In this document: in pieces, positions 52,199 through 61,818 of the stretch
How the letters are laid out: every line of letters begins with the position of its first letter
Position numbering within the stretch: position 1 is the stretch's first letter
Source of the DNA: UBA5314 sp964635975
GTDB lineage: Bacteria; Bacillota; Syntrophomonadia; Syntrophomonadales; Syntrophomonadaceae
Direction: 5' to 3'
NCBI GenBank assembly: GCA_964635975.1
Contig: CAZWPO010000012.1
Coordinates: 17,847 to 81,846, forward strand
DNA: 64,000 bases
The notes under the pieces: generated by a model
What the model was told of the DNA's origin: nothing
Database searches by the model: none
The model's input: only the letters and a program-made list of their open reading frames with translations
Translations under genes and position numbers: made by a program

Positions 52199-53093
52199 TA
52201 TCATCAGGCGCGAGGCCATATACCTATGGTTCTATTTCACCATCCAATTCAATCAGATTGTTCCTTATTGGATGTTCGGCGTTTTCTTCGGCTCGTTGAT
52301 CTCCGTATTCCTTAAAGAAAAAATACACATGCTGCTAAGCTCTATTCAAAACCGGCGTCTGGGAGCTTTTGGGGTGGTCCCGGCCAGCCTGTTGGGAATA
52401 GCCTCTCCGCTCTGTATGTATGGAACCATACCCATCGCTGCATCATTTTCCGAAAAAGGCCTGCGAGATGACTGGCTGACGGCATTCATGATGAGTTCTA
52501 TTCTATTAAATCCCCAACTGCTGATATATAGCGCTGCTCTCGGCAGAAATGCGCTGCTGATACGTTTTTTTTCCTGTCTTATTCTGGGTATTACAGCGGG
52601 ACTTCTGGTAAGATTCTTTTATCAGAACAAGAACTTCTTTAATTTTTCTGGTTTTGCAGAACCGGAGGACCGGGATACCGACCCCAATATGCTGCTGCGC
52701 CTGCTAAAAAACATGTGGCGGAACATAGAGGCTACGGGCGTATATTTCCTAATAGGCGTTTCCCTCTCAGCGCTGTTTCAGCGTTATGTATCTGCTGACG
52801 CCTTTGCCGGTCTTTTCGGTCAACAACGCGGTTTTGGCGTCTTGATGGCCGCAACCATAGGAGTACCCCTTTATGTATGCGGCGGAGGAACGATCCCTTT
52901 ACTGGCAGAATGGCTGCAGAGCGGCATGAAGATGGGCTCTGCCACTGCCTTTATGATCACCGGGCCCGCTACTAAAATTACCAACCTCGGGGCCGTCAAA
53001 ATCGTTCTGGGAGCGAGGCGCTTCATCCTCTACCTGGCATTTACAATCCTTTTTGCGCTTGCAGCAGGGATTATCATAGACACCTTTCTTTAA
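52191..53093 (+). CDS. ArsP-like permease (COG0701/DUF318)
   Basis: 300 residues with about eight membrane segments in two halves. Each half has a P-Cys motif: ASPLCMYGTIPIAASFSEKG and GVPLYVCGGGTIPLLAEWLQSG, followed by MITGPATKITNLGA, the family hallmark. Members export trivalent organoarsenicals or are uncharacterised. Translational coupling to the exported stalk-DUF362 protein suggests a joint task, such as moving a thiophilic ligand or metal (inference). Confidence 0.9.
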   Translation: MADIIRREAIYLWFYFTIQFNQIVPYWMFGVFFGSLISVFLKEKIHMLLSSIQNRRLGAFGVVPASLLGIASPLCMYGTIPIAASFSEKGLRDDWLTAFMMSSILLNPQLLIYSAALGRNALLIRFFSCLILGITAGLLVRFFYQNKNFFNFSGFAEPEDRDTDPNMLLRLLKNMWRNIEATGVYFLIGVSLSALFQRYVSADAFAGLFGQQRGFGVLMAATIGVPLYVCGGGTIPLLAEWLQSGMKMGSATAFMITGPATKITNLGAVKIVLGARRFILYLAFTILFALAAGIIIDTFL

Positions 53094-53097
53094 GTGC

Positions 53098-53138
53098 CGG
53101 GAAAAAGATCTATCAAGTTCTTCCCCTGTTTTTTCACA
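53098..53138 (+). terminator. Probable terminator
   Basis: GGGAA...TTCCC arms around a 20-base loop, followed by TGTTTTTTC, just after the permease stop. Confidence 0.5.
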
Positions 53139-53378
53139 CCGCCCCTTTCGCTTAAGCAGCTATCATCCAACAGCCTGCAAGCCAATCTTCACATCTAAAG
53201 ACGAATCGGAGAAGTATCCGGGAACATACTCGAAGGCAATAAAAGATATACATAGGGAGTAGCACCAGGCTCAAGCCTTTCTATTGACCGTTAAACAAGT
53301 GGTGAACCTTTAGCCGTGATTTTCAATAGTATGGTATTGCAATAATAAAAGGATTGCCGGAAGAGCAGGGGGCTAAAA

Positions 53379-54638
53379 GTGATGGCTGCGATATGTGTTA
53401 TTGGACTGGGCTATATCGGGCTGCCCACGGCTCTAGTCCTGGCTTTGTCGGGGCATGCAGTGACCGGAGTAGATACAAACCGGCAGCTATTGCAGGAGCT
53501 CTCCCACGGAAAAACCCATCTTAAGGAACCTTCACTGGGCCAAACGATCAAGCTGGCTATCGCTGGTGGGAATCTGTCGTTCGCCGAGGCGCCAGTACCG
53601 GCTGATGTATTTGTTATTGCCGTACCTACGCCATATAAAGAAGACAGGTCCTGTGATCTGAGCTTTGTGATGCAAGCCATAAACACCACTCTTACAGTCC
53701 TGGGCAGTGGGAATCTGATTGTCGTGGAATCCACCATTCCTCCAATGACCTGTGAAGAAACAATCAGATCGCTCATTGAGAAAGAGGGATTCGTTGTCGG
53801 TAAAGACATCTTTTTGTCTCATTGCCCGGAAAGAATCATGCCCGGTAAAATTATGAGAGAAATAAGTGAAAATGATCGGGTGATCGGTGGTTATACAGAG
53901 GATTGCGCACGGAGGGCTGCTGATGTCTATAGTACTTTTGTCACCGGGCAAATCATGCTGACCGATCTGCGGAGTGCGGAAATGACCAAATTAATGGAAA
54001 ACACTTTTCGGGATGTGAATATAGCTCTGGCTAATGAGATGGCGAAGATATGCGATCGCCTGGGAATAGATGTTCTCAAAGCGATCGAAATGGCCAACAA
54101 ACATCCACGAGTCAACTTCCTAAGGCCTGGTCCCGGGGTCGGCGGTCACTGTCTGGCAGTTGATCCCTATTTTATTATCGAAAAAACTCCGGACCTGGCA
54201 ACCTTGATTGCCGAAGCTCGCAAGATCAATAGTGAAATGCCTGGCTACATCGTGAATAAGACCCGGAGCCTATTAGCCGGCATAGATTTGCCTAAGATCT
54301 GTATATTTGGCGTCAGCTACAAAGGGGATGTGGAAGACACCAGGGAGAGTCCGGCTTTGGAGGTGCTGCGATCGCTCGGATCAGAAGGCTTCCAACTATC
54401 AGTATACGATCCTTATGCGTTATATGACGGGCAGGAGAAAAATCCCGAAGAGGCAGTTAGAGGCATGGATATGATACTCATCCTCACCGATCACAGCGAA
54501 TTCAAAACCATAGATTATACGGGTCTTTCAAGAGAGATGAGACACAAGATCATTTTCGATACGCGGGGGATATTGAAAGAAGATAATCTCAACAGTGACA
54601 TCTCACTATATAATCTGGGTACTGTATTTCATTTATAA
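53379..54638 (+). CDS. UDP-sugar 6-dehydrogenase (WecC/WbpA-like)
   Basis: 419 residues from GTG 53379 or ATG 53382, after GGGGG. ICVIGLGYIGLPTALVLALSG is the NAD fold; AEMTKLMENTFRDVNIALANEMA carries the catalytic Lys, and GPGVGGHCLAVDPYF the nucleophilic Cys. It oxidises a UDP-HexNAc C6 to the uronic acid. The local copy in the glycan cluster is destroyed (32004-32138), so this one may feed the WbpB/E/D-like enzymes at 28.5-31.3 kb. It is a single gene with its own terminator. Confidence 0.92.
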   Translation: MMAAICVIGLGYIGLPTALVLALSGHAVTGVDTNRQLLQELSHGKTHLKEPSLGQTIKLAIAGGNLSFAEAPVPADVFVIAVPTPYKEDRSCDLSFVMQAINTTLTVLGSGNLIVVESTIPPMTCEETIRSLIEKEGFVVGKDIFLSHCPERIMPGKIMREISENDRVIGGYTEDCARRAADVYSTFVTGQIMLTDLRSAEMTKLMENTFRDVNIALANEMAKICDRLGIDVLKAIEMANKHPRVNFLRPGPGVGGHCLAVDPYFIIEKTPDLATLIAEARKINSEMPGYIVNKTRSLLAGIDLPKICIFGVSYKGDVEDTRESPALEVLRSLGSEGFQLSVYDPYALYDGQEKNPEEAVRGMDMILILTDHSEFKTIDYTGLSREMRHKIIFDTRGILKEDNLNSDISLYNLGTVFHL

Positions 54639-54716
54639 TCAGGCGATTCCAATCCAGTAGCTTATCCATTATTCATCACTTTTCTATTCTTTCCCAGGCG
54701 GATAGCTGATCCAATG

Positions 54717-54738
54717 AAGCTGTGGAGCAGCTTTTTTA
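54717..54738 (+). terminator. Rho-independent terminator
   Basis: AAGCTG, loop TGGAG, CAGCTT, then TTTTATG, about 80 bp after the dehydrogenase stop. Confidence 0.8.
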
Positions 54739-54993
54739 TGTTTGGGCATCTCACTATCGCCAGGCTGCCCTGAACGCAGCAGGATGTCCTGCAGGCTGTT
54801 TTCCTTTGATAGATAGATTTGAGCACTGTGGTAGATCGCCGCCTTAAGCATCTGACTGCAATAAAAATACTATATTCCTTAGCGTTAATAATTCTGTCCG
54901 GAGTAAGCCACACTTTACATCAAGCGCCAAAAATATGTAGGTATTTCCTGACTTTCCTTGTAAACTATAATATATCGAGGAGGCTTAAATCTT

Positions 54994-55632
54994 ATGACCG
55001 ACGCTACCCGAAACTTCGACAGAGCTGCCGCCACCTGGGATGAAAATACCGGGCGAATCAAGATGGCAGCCAATATCGCCAATGCCATACTAAACGCCGT
55101 CCCGCTTGATCAAAATATGAATGTTTTAGATTTTGGCTGCGGTACTGGTTTATTATCCCTGCAATTTCAGCCGCTGGTTGCTAGTTTAACCGGAATGGAT
55201 AGTTCAGCGGGAATGCTGGAGGTTCTGAATCAGAAGATTGCCAGCCAGGATTTAAGTAATATCAACACCAGATATGTGGATATCGAAAAAGGCGATGTGC
55301 TGGGGGGATTATATGACCTCGTCATATGCAGTATGACGCTGCACCATATAAGAAATCCCCGGGCACTTATGGTCCAGTTCAAAAGCGTATGTTCGCCTAA
55401 TGGGTATATCTGTATAGCGGATCTGGACAGCGATGGCGGTCTATTTCACGGCGGGAATAATGAAGGTGTTTTCCACAATGGGTTCGACCGCGAACTGATG
55501 CGGCAGTTCTTAAGACAAGCCGGCTTTGAAAACATCCAGTTTCGCACTGCCGCCGAGGTAGTCAGGTTCATCCCGGGAGGGCTCAAACCTTTTAGCATTT
55601 TTCTGGCTACCGCTCAAAACCTGAAAAAGTAG
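54994..55632 (+). CDS. Class I SAM-dependent methyltransferase
   Basis: 212 residues. NVLDFGCGTGLLSLQF is motif I, LTGMDSSAGMLEVL motif II, DLVICSMTLHHIRNP motif IV (UbiE/Methyltransf_11-like). GAGGAGG precedes the ATG. It is monocistronic between a terminator and the convergent DegV gene. Substrate unknown. Confidence 0.9.
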   Translation: MTDATRNFDRAAATWDENTGRIKMAANIANAILNAVPLDQNMNVLDFGCGTGLLSLQFQPLVASLTGMDSSAGMLEVLNQKIASQDLSNINTRYVDIEKGDVLGGLYDLVICSMTLHHIRNPRALMVQFKSVCSPNGYICIADLDSDGGLFHGGNNEGVFHNGFDRELMRQFLRQAGFENIQFRTAAEVVRFIPGGLKPFSIFLATAQNLKK

Positions 55633-55672
55633 TATACACTATCAAGTATGCCAGTTCATATCTGAACTGCAG

Positions 55673-56518
55673 CTAAAAACATATAGATAAAGCGCCTTCT
55701 CCTGTATATGTACCTATGGTTGAGCCCATATCACCTATGATGATCTCTTCGCGAGGCTGGTAACGTTGTTTGATTGCTTTAGCCAGCTCTTCTGCTTCAG
55801 CCAGGCAGTTTAGATGACTGATGCCGAATATTTGCTCCGAGGCGGATTTCCCAGCATATTCATCTACCATATCCAGCATCCTTTTGACTGCCTTTTTACG
55901 CCCCCGGGCCTTTTCCATGACTTCTATCAATCCTTGATTACTAGCCCTTAAAATCGGTTTGATATTCAAAAGATTACCCATAATTCCTTCGTGTTTTTTC
56001 AGCCGACCACCTTTTACTATGTTTTCAAGCGTATCCAACGTAAAAATTACTTCGCTGCTCTGTCTGATGCGAGATATCTGCTCAATGATCTCGTCGGCAT
56101 CTAAATCCCGGTCTGCCATGTGGGCGGCTTTTACAGCTAAGATTCCGAGACCCAAAGATACCGATTTGCTGTCATAAATGCGGACCCTTTCCGATGCCAT
56201 GGCCGCAGCCGCGACATTAGCAGTTTGACAGGTGCTGGACAGTTCAGAAGAAATGCAAAGCAGTAAAACCTGGTCTGCTCCGTGAAGCTCCCGGGTAAAA
56301 ACATCGATAAAAGTAGCCGGATCTGGAGTCGATGTCTTGGGCAGGGTATTGGATGAGCGCATCTTAGCGGCAAACATTTTGGGACTCAGCTCGGTTCTAT
56401 CCAGAAAAGTCTCGCCATTTTCAAAACTGACCTTCAAAGGTATGATCCCGATATTAAGACTCTCTAAAATCTCGTCAGGCAGATCGCAGGAGCTGTCACA
56501 AAGAATTTTGACTGACAT
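55673..56518 (-). CDS. DegV-family fatty-acid-binding protein
   Basis: 281 residues. KILCDSSCDLPDEILESLNIGIIPLKVSFENGETFLD starts the first domain; SNTLPKTSTPDPATF and LLCISSELSSTCQTA are the lipid-contact loops, and GTYTGEGALSI the typical end. FakB-type members hold a fatty acid for FakA kinase. No FakA gene is in the window. It starts 15 bp after the HD-domain gene and is probably cotranscribed with it. Confidence 0.93.
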   Translation of the reverse strand: MSVKILCDSSCDLPDEILESLNIGIIPLKVSFENGETFLDRTELSPKMFAAKMRSSNTLPKTSTPDPATFIDVFTRELHGADQVLLLCISSELSSTCQTANVAAAAMASERVRIYDSKSVSLGLGILAVKAAHMADRDLDADEIIEQISRIRQSSEVIFTLDTLENIVKGGRLKKHEGIMGNLLNIKPILRASNQGLIEVMEKARGRKKAVKRMLDMVDEYAGKSASEQIFGISHLNCLAEAEELAKAIKQRYQPREEIIIGDMGSTIGTYTGEGALSICF

Positions 56519-56533
56519 TCATTCACCTCAACA

Positions 56534-57082
56534 TCATATTTTTATCGCGGCTCCCAGCACCAGCAGGAGCCATTGGGTTAAAGGTCTACAGCGAAATTTG
56601 GGCCTTGTCAATCCGCTCAGACCCAAAAATTCTTTCACCGCCCAGTACTTATCGACCAGGCAGACCAGGAATGATTCCTTAAACGACGGACGCTGCCAGG
56701 TCCGCGGGTACATGTGCTTTAAGATAATATCTCTTTCCACATCATTGACGTCAGTAATCGCAGAAGCGTTGTCCAGAGCTATTCGCGGGTGCACAACACC
56801 ATGCCGCCCTTCTTCCAGGGTTGTGGTCCGGTAGTCGTACAAAAACAGGTCATGCATCAGTCCTCCCCTGGCGGCAGACCTGTAGTCCCAGCCCAGGGCT
56901 TTGCACAGCAGGTAACTCGTATATGATACGCTCAGGCTGTGGTCCAGGCAGCTGGTTTTCTGGTGGTGCCTGAAACCGCCCATCGACTGAATCAGTGGGT
57001 GAAAAACCAGGTCTTCAACACATGAGATGTACTCGTCTTGCTCCTCGTAACCTTCCATCCAGGTTATGTCTAACATGTTCAC
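56534..57082 (-). CDS. HD-domain phosphohydrolase
   Basis: About 182 residues from GTG 57082 or ATG 57076; AAGGAGG lies 12-18 bp upstream, so the start is not sure. HHQKTSCLDHSLSVSYTSYLLCKALG...GGLMHDLFLYDYR carries the H..HD..D metal ligands, with DNASAITDVNDVERDIILKHMYPRTW behind. A short hydrophobic tail (LTQWLLLVLGAAIKI) could anchor it to the membrane. It is likely a small-molecule or nucleotide phosphohydrolase. Confidence 0.85.
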   Translation of the reverse strand: MNMLDITWMEGYEEQDEYISCVEDLVFHPLIQSMGGFRHHQKTSCLDHSLSVSYTSYLLCKALGWDYRSAARGGLMHDLFLYDYRTTTLEEGRHGVVHPRIALDNASAITDVNDVERDIILKHMYPRTWQRPSFKESFLVCLVDKYWAVKEFLGLSGLTRPKFRCRPLTQWLLLVLGAAIKI

Positions 57083-57200
57083 TAAAAATGTGATCCTCCT
57101 TGTGAAGTGCCTTCTTCTTCCGTGAAACACTTTGGGCTCAAATCAAAAATGACATTTTCCGCAGTTGCCCCAATTTCCCCAAAAATTGAGTAACATAAAA

Positions 57201-57887
57201 TTAATGCGTTATGGTCAACGCGTCGCTCAAAAAGTTCATCAGCTGATCCTTTTCCTTTTTGTTCAAAAGGGCCAGGTTTTTTTGAAAACCCGAGAGATAC
57301 TTGCTGATCCACCCAGAAAACCGGGGATCCATACCCGGCAAGCTAGCTATCACCGCCCCACTGAACATGGCCAATCCCGATTCGGGATTTACTGCCTCTG
57401 AGACTATCTTTTTAATCAAATCTATACTCTTATCACTCAAGTTCTGCAGCTGAGTAACCAGAATAGTAATAACATAGGCACTGAATATCATCGGGCTTTC
57501 GATAGCAGGCAGTTCACTGAGAAGCTTCCTAGCCGCTTTCGCAGTCTTTTTTACCCTTACCTCTTCGCAAACAGACAGCAATTTCTCTTTGATATGTCTC
57601 CATTCTCGTACTGAAGCTTCTACTGCCTTTGCAGAAATAACCTTATCCAGCATATGCGTCGGAGAAAATAAAACCATGGCCCGTCCTGGATGCTTCTGTA
57701 CTTGATTGACTTCGTACTGACTGGAGACCAATCCCTCTTTTTCAAGATTCTTCAGCATCTCATAAGCACTCCATTTGCTGATTCCCAGCGCCTGCGCCAC
57801 ACGCACATAATGCACAGGCAGGTTAGTGGATTCATAAATTTGTTTAATTGTCTTGAGAAAATCCAAGCGCCGCCTGGTTATCGCCAT
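57201..57887 (-). CDS. Winged-helix transcriptional regulator
   Basis: 228 residues from ATG 57887 (AGGGGC upstream); the frame to 57938 has no ribosome site. Residues about 3-65 form a winged helix (RRRLDFLKTIKQIYES...VHYVRVAQALGISKWSAYEMLKNLEKEGLVSSQYEV). The remaining all-helical part probably dimerises or binds a ligand. It lies 118 bp upstream of the HD/DegV pair and could control it (inference). Confidence 0.8.
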   Translation of the reverse strand: MAITRRRLDFLKTIKQIYESTNLPVHYVRVAQALGISKWSAYEMLKNLEKEGLVSSQYEVNQVQKHPGRAMVLFSPTHMLDKVISAKAVEASVREWRHIKEKLLSVCEEVRVKKTAKAARKLLSELPAIESPMIFSAYVITILVTQLQNLSDKSIDLIKKIVSEAVNPESGLAMFSGAVIASLPGMDPRFSGWISKYLSGFQKNLALLNKKEKDQLMNFLSDALTITH

Positions 57888-57939
57888 ATCAGTGCCCCTA
57901 TCCGCTTCATCGACAATGAAAATCCACAATTTCCCCAAA

Positions 57940-58098
57940 AGCTAAATAAAGTATATAACCTTGATTTTAGCGGTGTCAATGTTTTTTGCAAGCCTCTTTA
58001 AACCCGCTTGGATGCAGCTGAAACCATGATCGTTGCCAAAATGCTATTCGGATAATATTTAAGGATTCGCCTATATCTCTTATTTCAATTGCCGCCAG
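57940..58098. other. Intergenic, no feature seen
   Basis: About 160 bp between the regulator start and the molybdoenzyme wreck; presumably the regulator promoter. Confidence 0.3.
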
Positions 58099-58475
58099 TT
58101 ATAATTTGCCAACCCGTACCTGTACCGACCGGTAAGCGGGGAATCCGGTAACCGGGTCCAGCAAATCGTTGTCAGTCAGGAGATTGGCATTGGCTTCCGG
58201 CCAGCCATGGGGCATCATCGCCACTCCCGGCTTGGCTGAAAAGCTCAACTTTACCGGACGTGGCGAATCCGGGACAGATGGCTGTGGCTTCCCGCGGTCG
58301 AAAAGTTAGGGGTGCCAAAGAGGCGGGCGAACATCTCCGCATAGCCGGTATACTGTTTTTTGACCACGACCTACCCCACATTTACAGCCAGGGCTTGAGG
58401 TCTATGCTTCTCTTTTGTATTAGAAATTTTACCAGCAATAATTTCCAGTGCATCATTCCAGGATATCCTCTCCTG
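58099..58475 (-). pseudogene. Molybdopterin oxidoreductase wreck, most of the gene deleted
   Basis: On the minus strand, from about 58473, ERISWNDALEIIAGKISNTKE...PQALAVNVG reads as the N-terminal substrate-domain start of molybdopterin oxidoreductases, then hits TAG. After a break, LSFSAKPGVAMMPHGWPEANANLL... and DPVTGFPAYRSVQVRVGKL, TAA at 58099-58101, match the C-terminal dinucleotide-binding domain. Several hundred residues between them are missing and frames shift, so it is non-functional. The parent resembled DMSO-reductase-family enzymes such as formate dehydrogenases or thiosulfate reductases. Confidence 0.82.
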
Positions 58476-58706
58476 TGCTTATTAGGATTCGAAACTCCTT
58501 GTTAATGAATAATGTATGCTTAGTAATCGATTATCCCAGGATATACATTTGTTACCAGAGGATAAGTTGAATTTTAAAAGAATATCTGCATAGGACTAAA
58601 CCTTATTTTAACTTAAGCAAAATGTGAATCCCATTTCTTATTCTTAGGAGCAGATCCATTTGGAAATTTGCCGGTGGAAATGGGGCCCTGGAAAGGAGCA
58701 GCGCCT

Positions 58707-59849
58707 GTGCGATCATTAATCCTGCTAACCAAGAGATCGAGTTTGCTTATAACGAGCTTATTGCTGGTGTTCATATTTTCATCACCAGCCCTGGCCGCCA
58801 GCATTATTTTTGAGGACAATGGCCAAAGAGCCAATGCCACATCTCCGGGATACTCCTGGGAAGAATACTTCATGCGCGAGAGTGAGGGCCGCATCGCCCG
58901 CAGCGGCGACACACCCTGGAGCATTCAGGGAAATTCAATATACTATCAGGCCAGCGGGCAAAATTCTTACATAGAAGATTTCATCCAGACAAGTGAAACC
59001 TTCCCGGTAGACAACACGGTTATAGAATTTGATTTCCGCGGCAGCGCCGGCACCACAGCGGGTTATGTTGGGCCGGTCGTCCTCTGGGCTACAGATGCCG
59101 AGCAGCGAACCGGTTTCGTTCAGGCTAATGACGGCCGGGCGGCTATAGGTGTTCAAGCATGGTATCGATGGGAAAACGGAGGGACCCGGGGCCTTATCCT
59201 TCATAAAGGCGGTTCGTTCAGCGACTACGGCAATGCCGTCTTCGCCGGCCTCAATCAGCAGGAATTCAGCCATCACAGGATAACTGTTAAAGACAATAAT
59301 ATCACTTACGAATCTGATCAATTCCCAGAGCTAACACTGCCGCTAAGCTCAGCGCTGGCATCAGGAGAGCAGCGCCATCTATCGCTGGGAGTGAGACTCT
59401 ATGACCAGGGAGTTCCGCAGATTGTTGAATTCCGCAACATAAGGATTACTTCACTGGGAGAAGACGGGGCCGATGTTCTCCCTCCCGATACCCTTATTCC
59501 GCATGACACAGATATAAATAATCCGCATTCAGACTTGAATGACCCATCACATTATTACCAGACCTCCTATCAATTTCTTCAGTCAGTATTGAATCAAGAT
59601 TTCAGTAATGCTATAACGCTTACCTCTACGGCCTTTCAGAATCAGCCCGGAAAGAGCGGTCTGCTTTACCTGCGCGATTATCTGCTTGCCGAGGGCGAAG
59701 GCACTGTCGTTGGGAAAAGCGCATCCGTAAGCGATTCCGGAGTATATGTTATCGTTTTTGTAGAGTATGAAAACGGGGCCAGGCTTTCTGTTCATCTGAA
59801 TTTTGAACAGGGGCTGATTGACACATTGATGGTGAGGTGGGGAAGATGA
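58707..59849 (+). CDS. Secreted protein of unknown function with two domains
   Basis: 380 residues from GTG 58707 (AAAGGAG at normal spacing; upstream ATGs lack one). A signal peptide ends SSPALAA. A beta-rich domain resembling a concanavalin-like sandwich (IIFEDNGQRANATSPGYSWEEYF... VEFRNIRITSL) covers about 35-260; the last 120 residues form a cystatin/NTF2-like domain (HYYQTSYQFLQSVLNQDFSNAITL...). The stop overlaps the ATG of the next gene (ATGA), so the two secreted proteins are made together. Confidence 0.8.
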   Translation: MRSLILLTKRSSLLITSLLLVFIFSSPALAASIIFEDNGQRANATSPGYSWEEYFMRESEGRIARSGDTPWSIQGNSIYYQASGQNSYIEDFIQTSETFPVDNTVIEFDFRGSAGTTAGYVGPVVLWATDAEQRTGFVQANDGRAAIGVQAWYRWENGGTRGLILHKGGSFSDYGNAVFAGLNQQEFSHHRITVKDNNITYESDQFPELTLPLSSALASGEQRHLSLGVRLYDQGVPQIVEFRNIRITSLGEDGADVLPPDTLIPHDTDINNPHSDLNDPSHYYQTSYQFLQSVLNQDFSNAITLTSTAFQNQPGKSGLLYLRDYLLAEGEGTVVGKSASVSDSGVYVIVFVEYENGARLSVHLNFEQGLIDTLMVRWGR

Positions 59850-61450
59850 AAAATGTTTTTGCCAGTTTTCTAATTCTGATATGTATATTGTCATCCCCGG
59901 GAGCAGCAGGAGCGTTGATATTTACACCTATTGTGGACCCCAATGTTTCCAATCCTGGCTCAGATCTCTATGTGCCTGAATTTAATGGCAATGAAAGCAG
60001 TATTCTGGCTGCCACCTCCCAGGCCTGGAATCAGGATATAGAGAAATTAAAAGCGCTTGAGAAGAAGTACCCCGGCAAAGGATTTCAAGGGTTTGCCGAG
60101 CAACTGCAGGCCAGGCAGAAATATTATCTGAATACTACAACCTCCAAAGGATGGAGTGCCTGGGGGAGTACCCCTGCTTATGTTTCCGCGGACAACACGG
60201 TGTGTTTAACCGACCTGTTCTTCAGCAGCACTTATCAGCCTGAAGATAGAATTGCCATTTTGATTCATGAGATGCAGCATATCGAACAATACCGCCTTTA
60301 TCGATTCGGCAGCAATTTACTCAATTTGTCAAGCTTTGGCTTTATAGCCAAACCTGCAGAAACCGATTCTTATATTGAAGAATACAAGTGGCTGAGAATA
60401 TTCGGCAGCAACCAGGGCTTTGAGATGCAAAACGTTATTTTTGCCCTTATCGAACAGGGCGTCATTAAGAGCGCCGCCGACACTGATCTTCTCGACCAGC
60501 AGCTGGGCATTCAGATTCTGTCTAAAATCACCGCCCAGGGTTTGGATAAAGCTTTGAATGGGGAGGAAAACATTCTGCCAGGTGATTCTGCCATCACTCC
60601 CCTTTCCGTTCTTCCGAATATATCAACCAGCCTGGTTGGAGCCATAAGCGAATTCTCCCTGCCCCAAAAGCCAATCAATATTCCGGCGCGAGTGCAGGGC
60701 AAAACTGGCTTCACAATTCCAGGGCCGGGAACCATGACCTTAAAGGTAGGCTTCGCCTCTTCCAAGGAATACGGTCCCCGTTTTGTTGGTGATGAACTGG
60801 GGTATCGCAACCAGGCCTACTTGATCTTCAAACACTCGGCCGGAGAGGTTAAACAGAGTTTCAGCAACGGTTATAACAAGGATTGGGCCTATGTCAGTAT
60901 AGACCGCCATTTTGACGGTTACGACTCCTGCACCCTGACGGTCATACCCCAGGGATGTTCAGCAGGCATCAGCCCGGTCACTGGCGAACTGGTAGAAATG
61001 AGCGATGGAAGCGGATATATCTACTATGGTGGTGCCTACAAGCTGGAACTCCTTTTCAAACCTGACCAGGCAGAATCTGCCAAAGCGCCTGATGTTGTTC
61101 CCGGGAATATAAATGTTAGCATCAACGGTCAGCCCCTGCTTACAGACGTTTCTCCTGTAATACTGGGCGGTCGCACTATGGTCCCATTGCGAGCCATTTT
61201 TGAAGCCCTGCAGGCTGAAGTATACTGGGACGCTGACACCAAGACAGCAGTCGGCATAAAGAGCGGAACCATCATAAAATTGGTGATTGACCAGGCCACT
61301 GCCCTGATTAACGATCAGCCGGTCGAGCTCGACGTACCAGCCACTATCATCAATGGCCGCACCATGGTTCCCGCCCGGTTTATCTCGGAAAGCCTGGGCA
61401 AACAGGTCGAGTGGGATGCCCTTACACAGACCGTCAGAATCAGCGATTAA
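59846..61450 (+). CDS. Secreted HExxH protein with C-terminal stalk (CuAO_N) domain
   Basis: 534 residues from ATG 59846 in the ATGA overlap. The signal peptide ends near SPGAAGA. Residues about 110-190 contain RIAILIHEMQHIEQYRLYRFGSN, an HEMQH zinc-peptidase-like motif with a following YIEEYKWLR that could supply a third ligand. After a middle beta region, residues about 415-534 are a stalk domain (VSINGQPLLTDVSPVILGGRTMVPLRAIFEALQAEVYWD, NGRTMVPARFISESLGKQVEWD). A catalytic role is likely but not certain; it may instead be a DUF4157-like relic. Confidence 0.85.
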   Translation: MKNVFASFLILICILSSPGAAGALIFTPIVDPNVSNPGSDLYVPEFNGNESSILAATSQAWNQDIEKLKALEKKYPGKGFQGFAEQLQARQKYYLNTTTSKGWSAWGSTPAYVSADNTVCLTDLFFSSTYQPEDRIAILIHEMQHIEQYRLYRFGSNLLNLSSFGFIAKPAETDSYIEEYKWLRIFGSNQGFEMQNVIFALIEQGVIKSAADTDLLDQQLGIQILSKITAQGLDKALNGEENILPGDSAITPLSVLPNISTSLVGAISEFSLPQKPINIPARVQGKTGFTIPGPGTMTLKVGFASSKEYGPRFVGDELGYRNQAYLIFKHSAGEVKQSFSNGYNKDWAYVSIDRHFDGYDSCTLTVIPQGCSAGISPVTGELVEMSDGSGYIYYGGAYKLELLFKPDQAESAKAPDVVPGNINVSINGQPLLTDVSPVILGGRTMVPLRAIFEALQAEVYWDADTKTAVGIKSGTIIKLVIDQATALINDQPVELDVPATIINGRTMVPARFISESLGKQVEWDALTQTVRISD

Positions 61451-61456
61451 GCATAA

Positions 61457-61491
61457 GAAAGCAGCTTCCGATATCTTCGGAAGCTGCTTTC
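61457..61491 (+). terminator. Strong rho-independent terminator
   Basis: A 15-bp perfect stem, GAAAGCAGCTTCCGA and its complement around TATCT, ending in CTGCTTTC, seven bases after the stop. The poly-U tract is short. Confidence 0.8.
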
Positions 61492-61818
61492 GCTAAAATC
61501 GAACTCCATCAACAATAACAAATATAGAAGAAACAGCAGCTGTGGTACAATTATTTCCAGCAGGTTCATGCATCGTTGAAACTGCAGATTCTGACCTGCA
61601 TGATCTGCCACTGGGAGACCGTAAGACTTTTAAATGATGAACAATTGTAATATTGCTGTGCCGCTTATTCCCTCGCAGGTATGAAAATATCATATAATTA
61701 TGAGTACCGATGGGAAAATATATAAGATAGTGACGGCAGCATTGAGATCAGCTAGCCGCCTTTAGCGCACTATTGTTTAGTCAATCAAGCATGTGATTAC
61801 AACAAGGAGGTCGGTAAT

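Noticed and set aside
53140..53378. c-di-GMP or other riboswitch upstream of the UDP-sugar dehydrogenase
   Set aside because: Searched by eye for conserved GEMM, cobalamin, TPP and glycine cores; none present.
58613..58924. Minus-strand 103-aa frame before the secreted-protein gene
   Set aside because: It lies opposite the signal-peptide coding region, has no ribosome site and no family resemblance.
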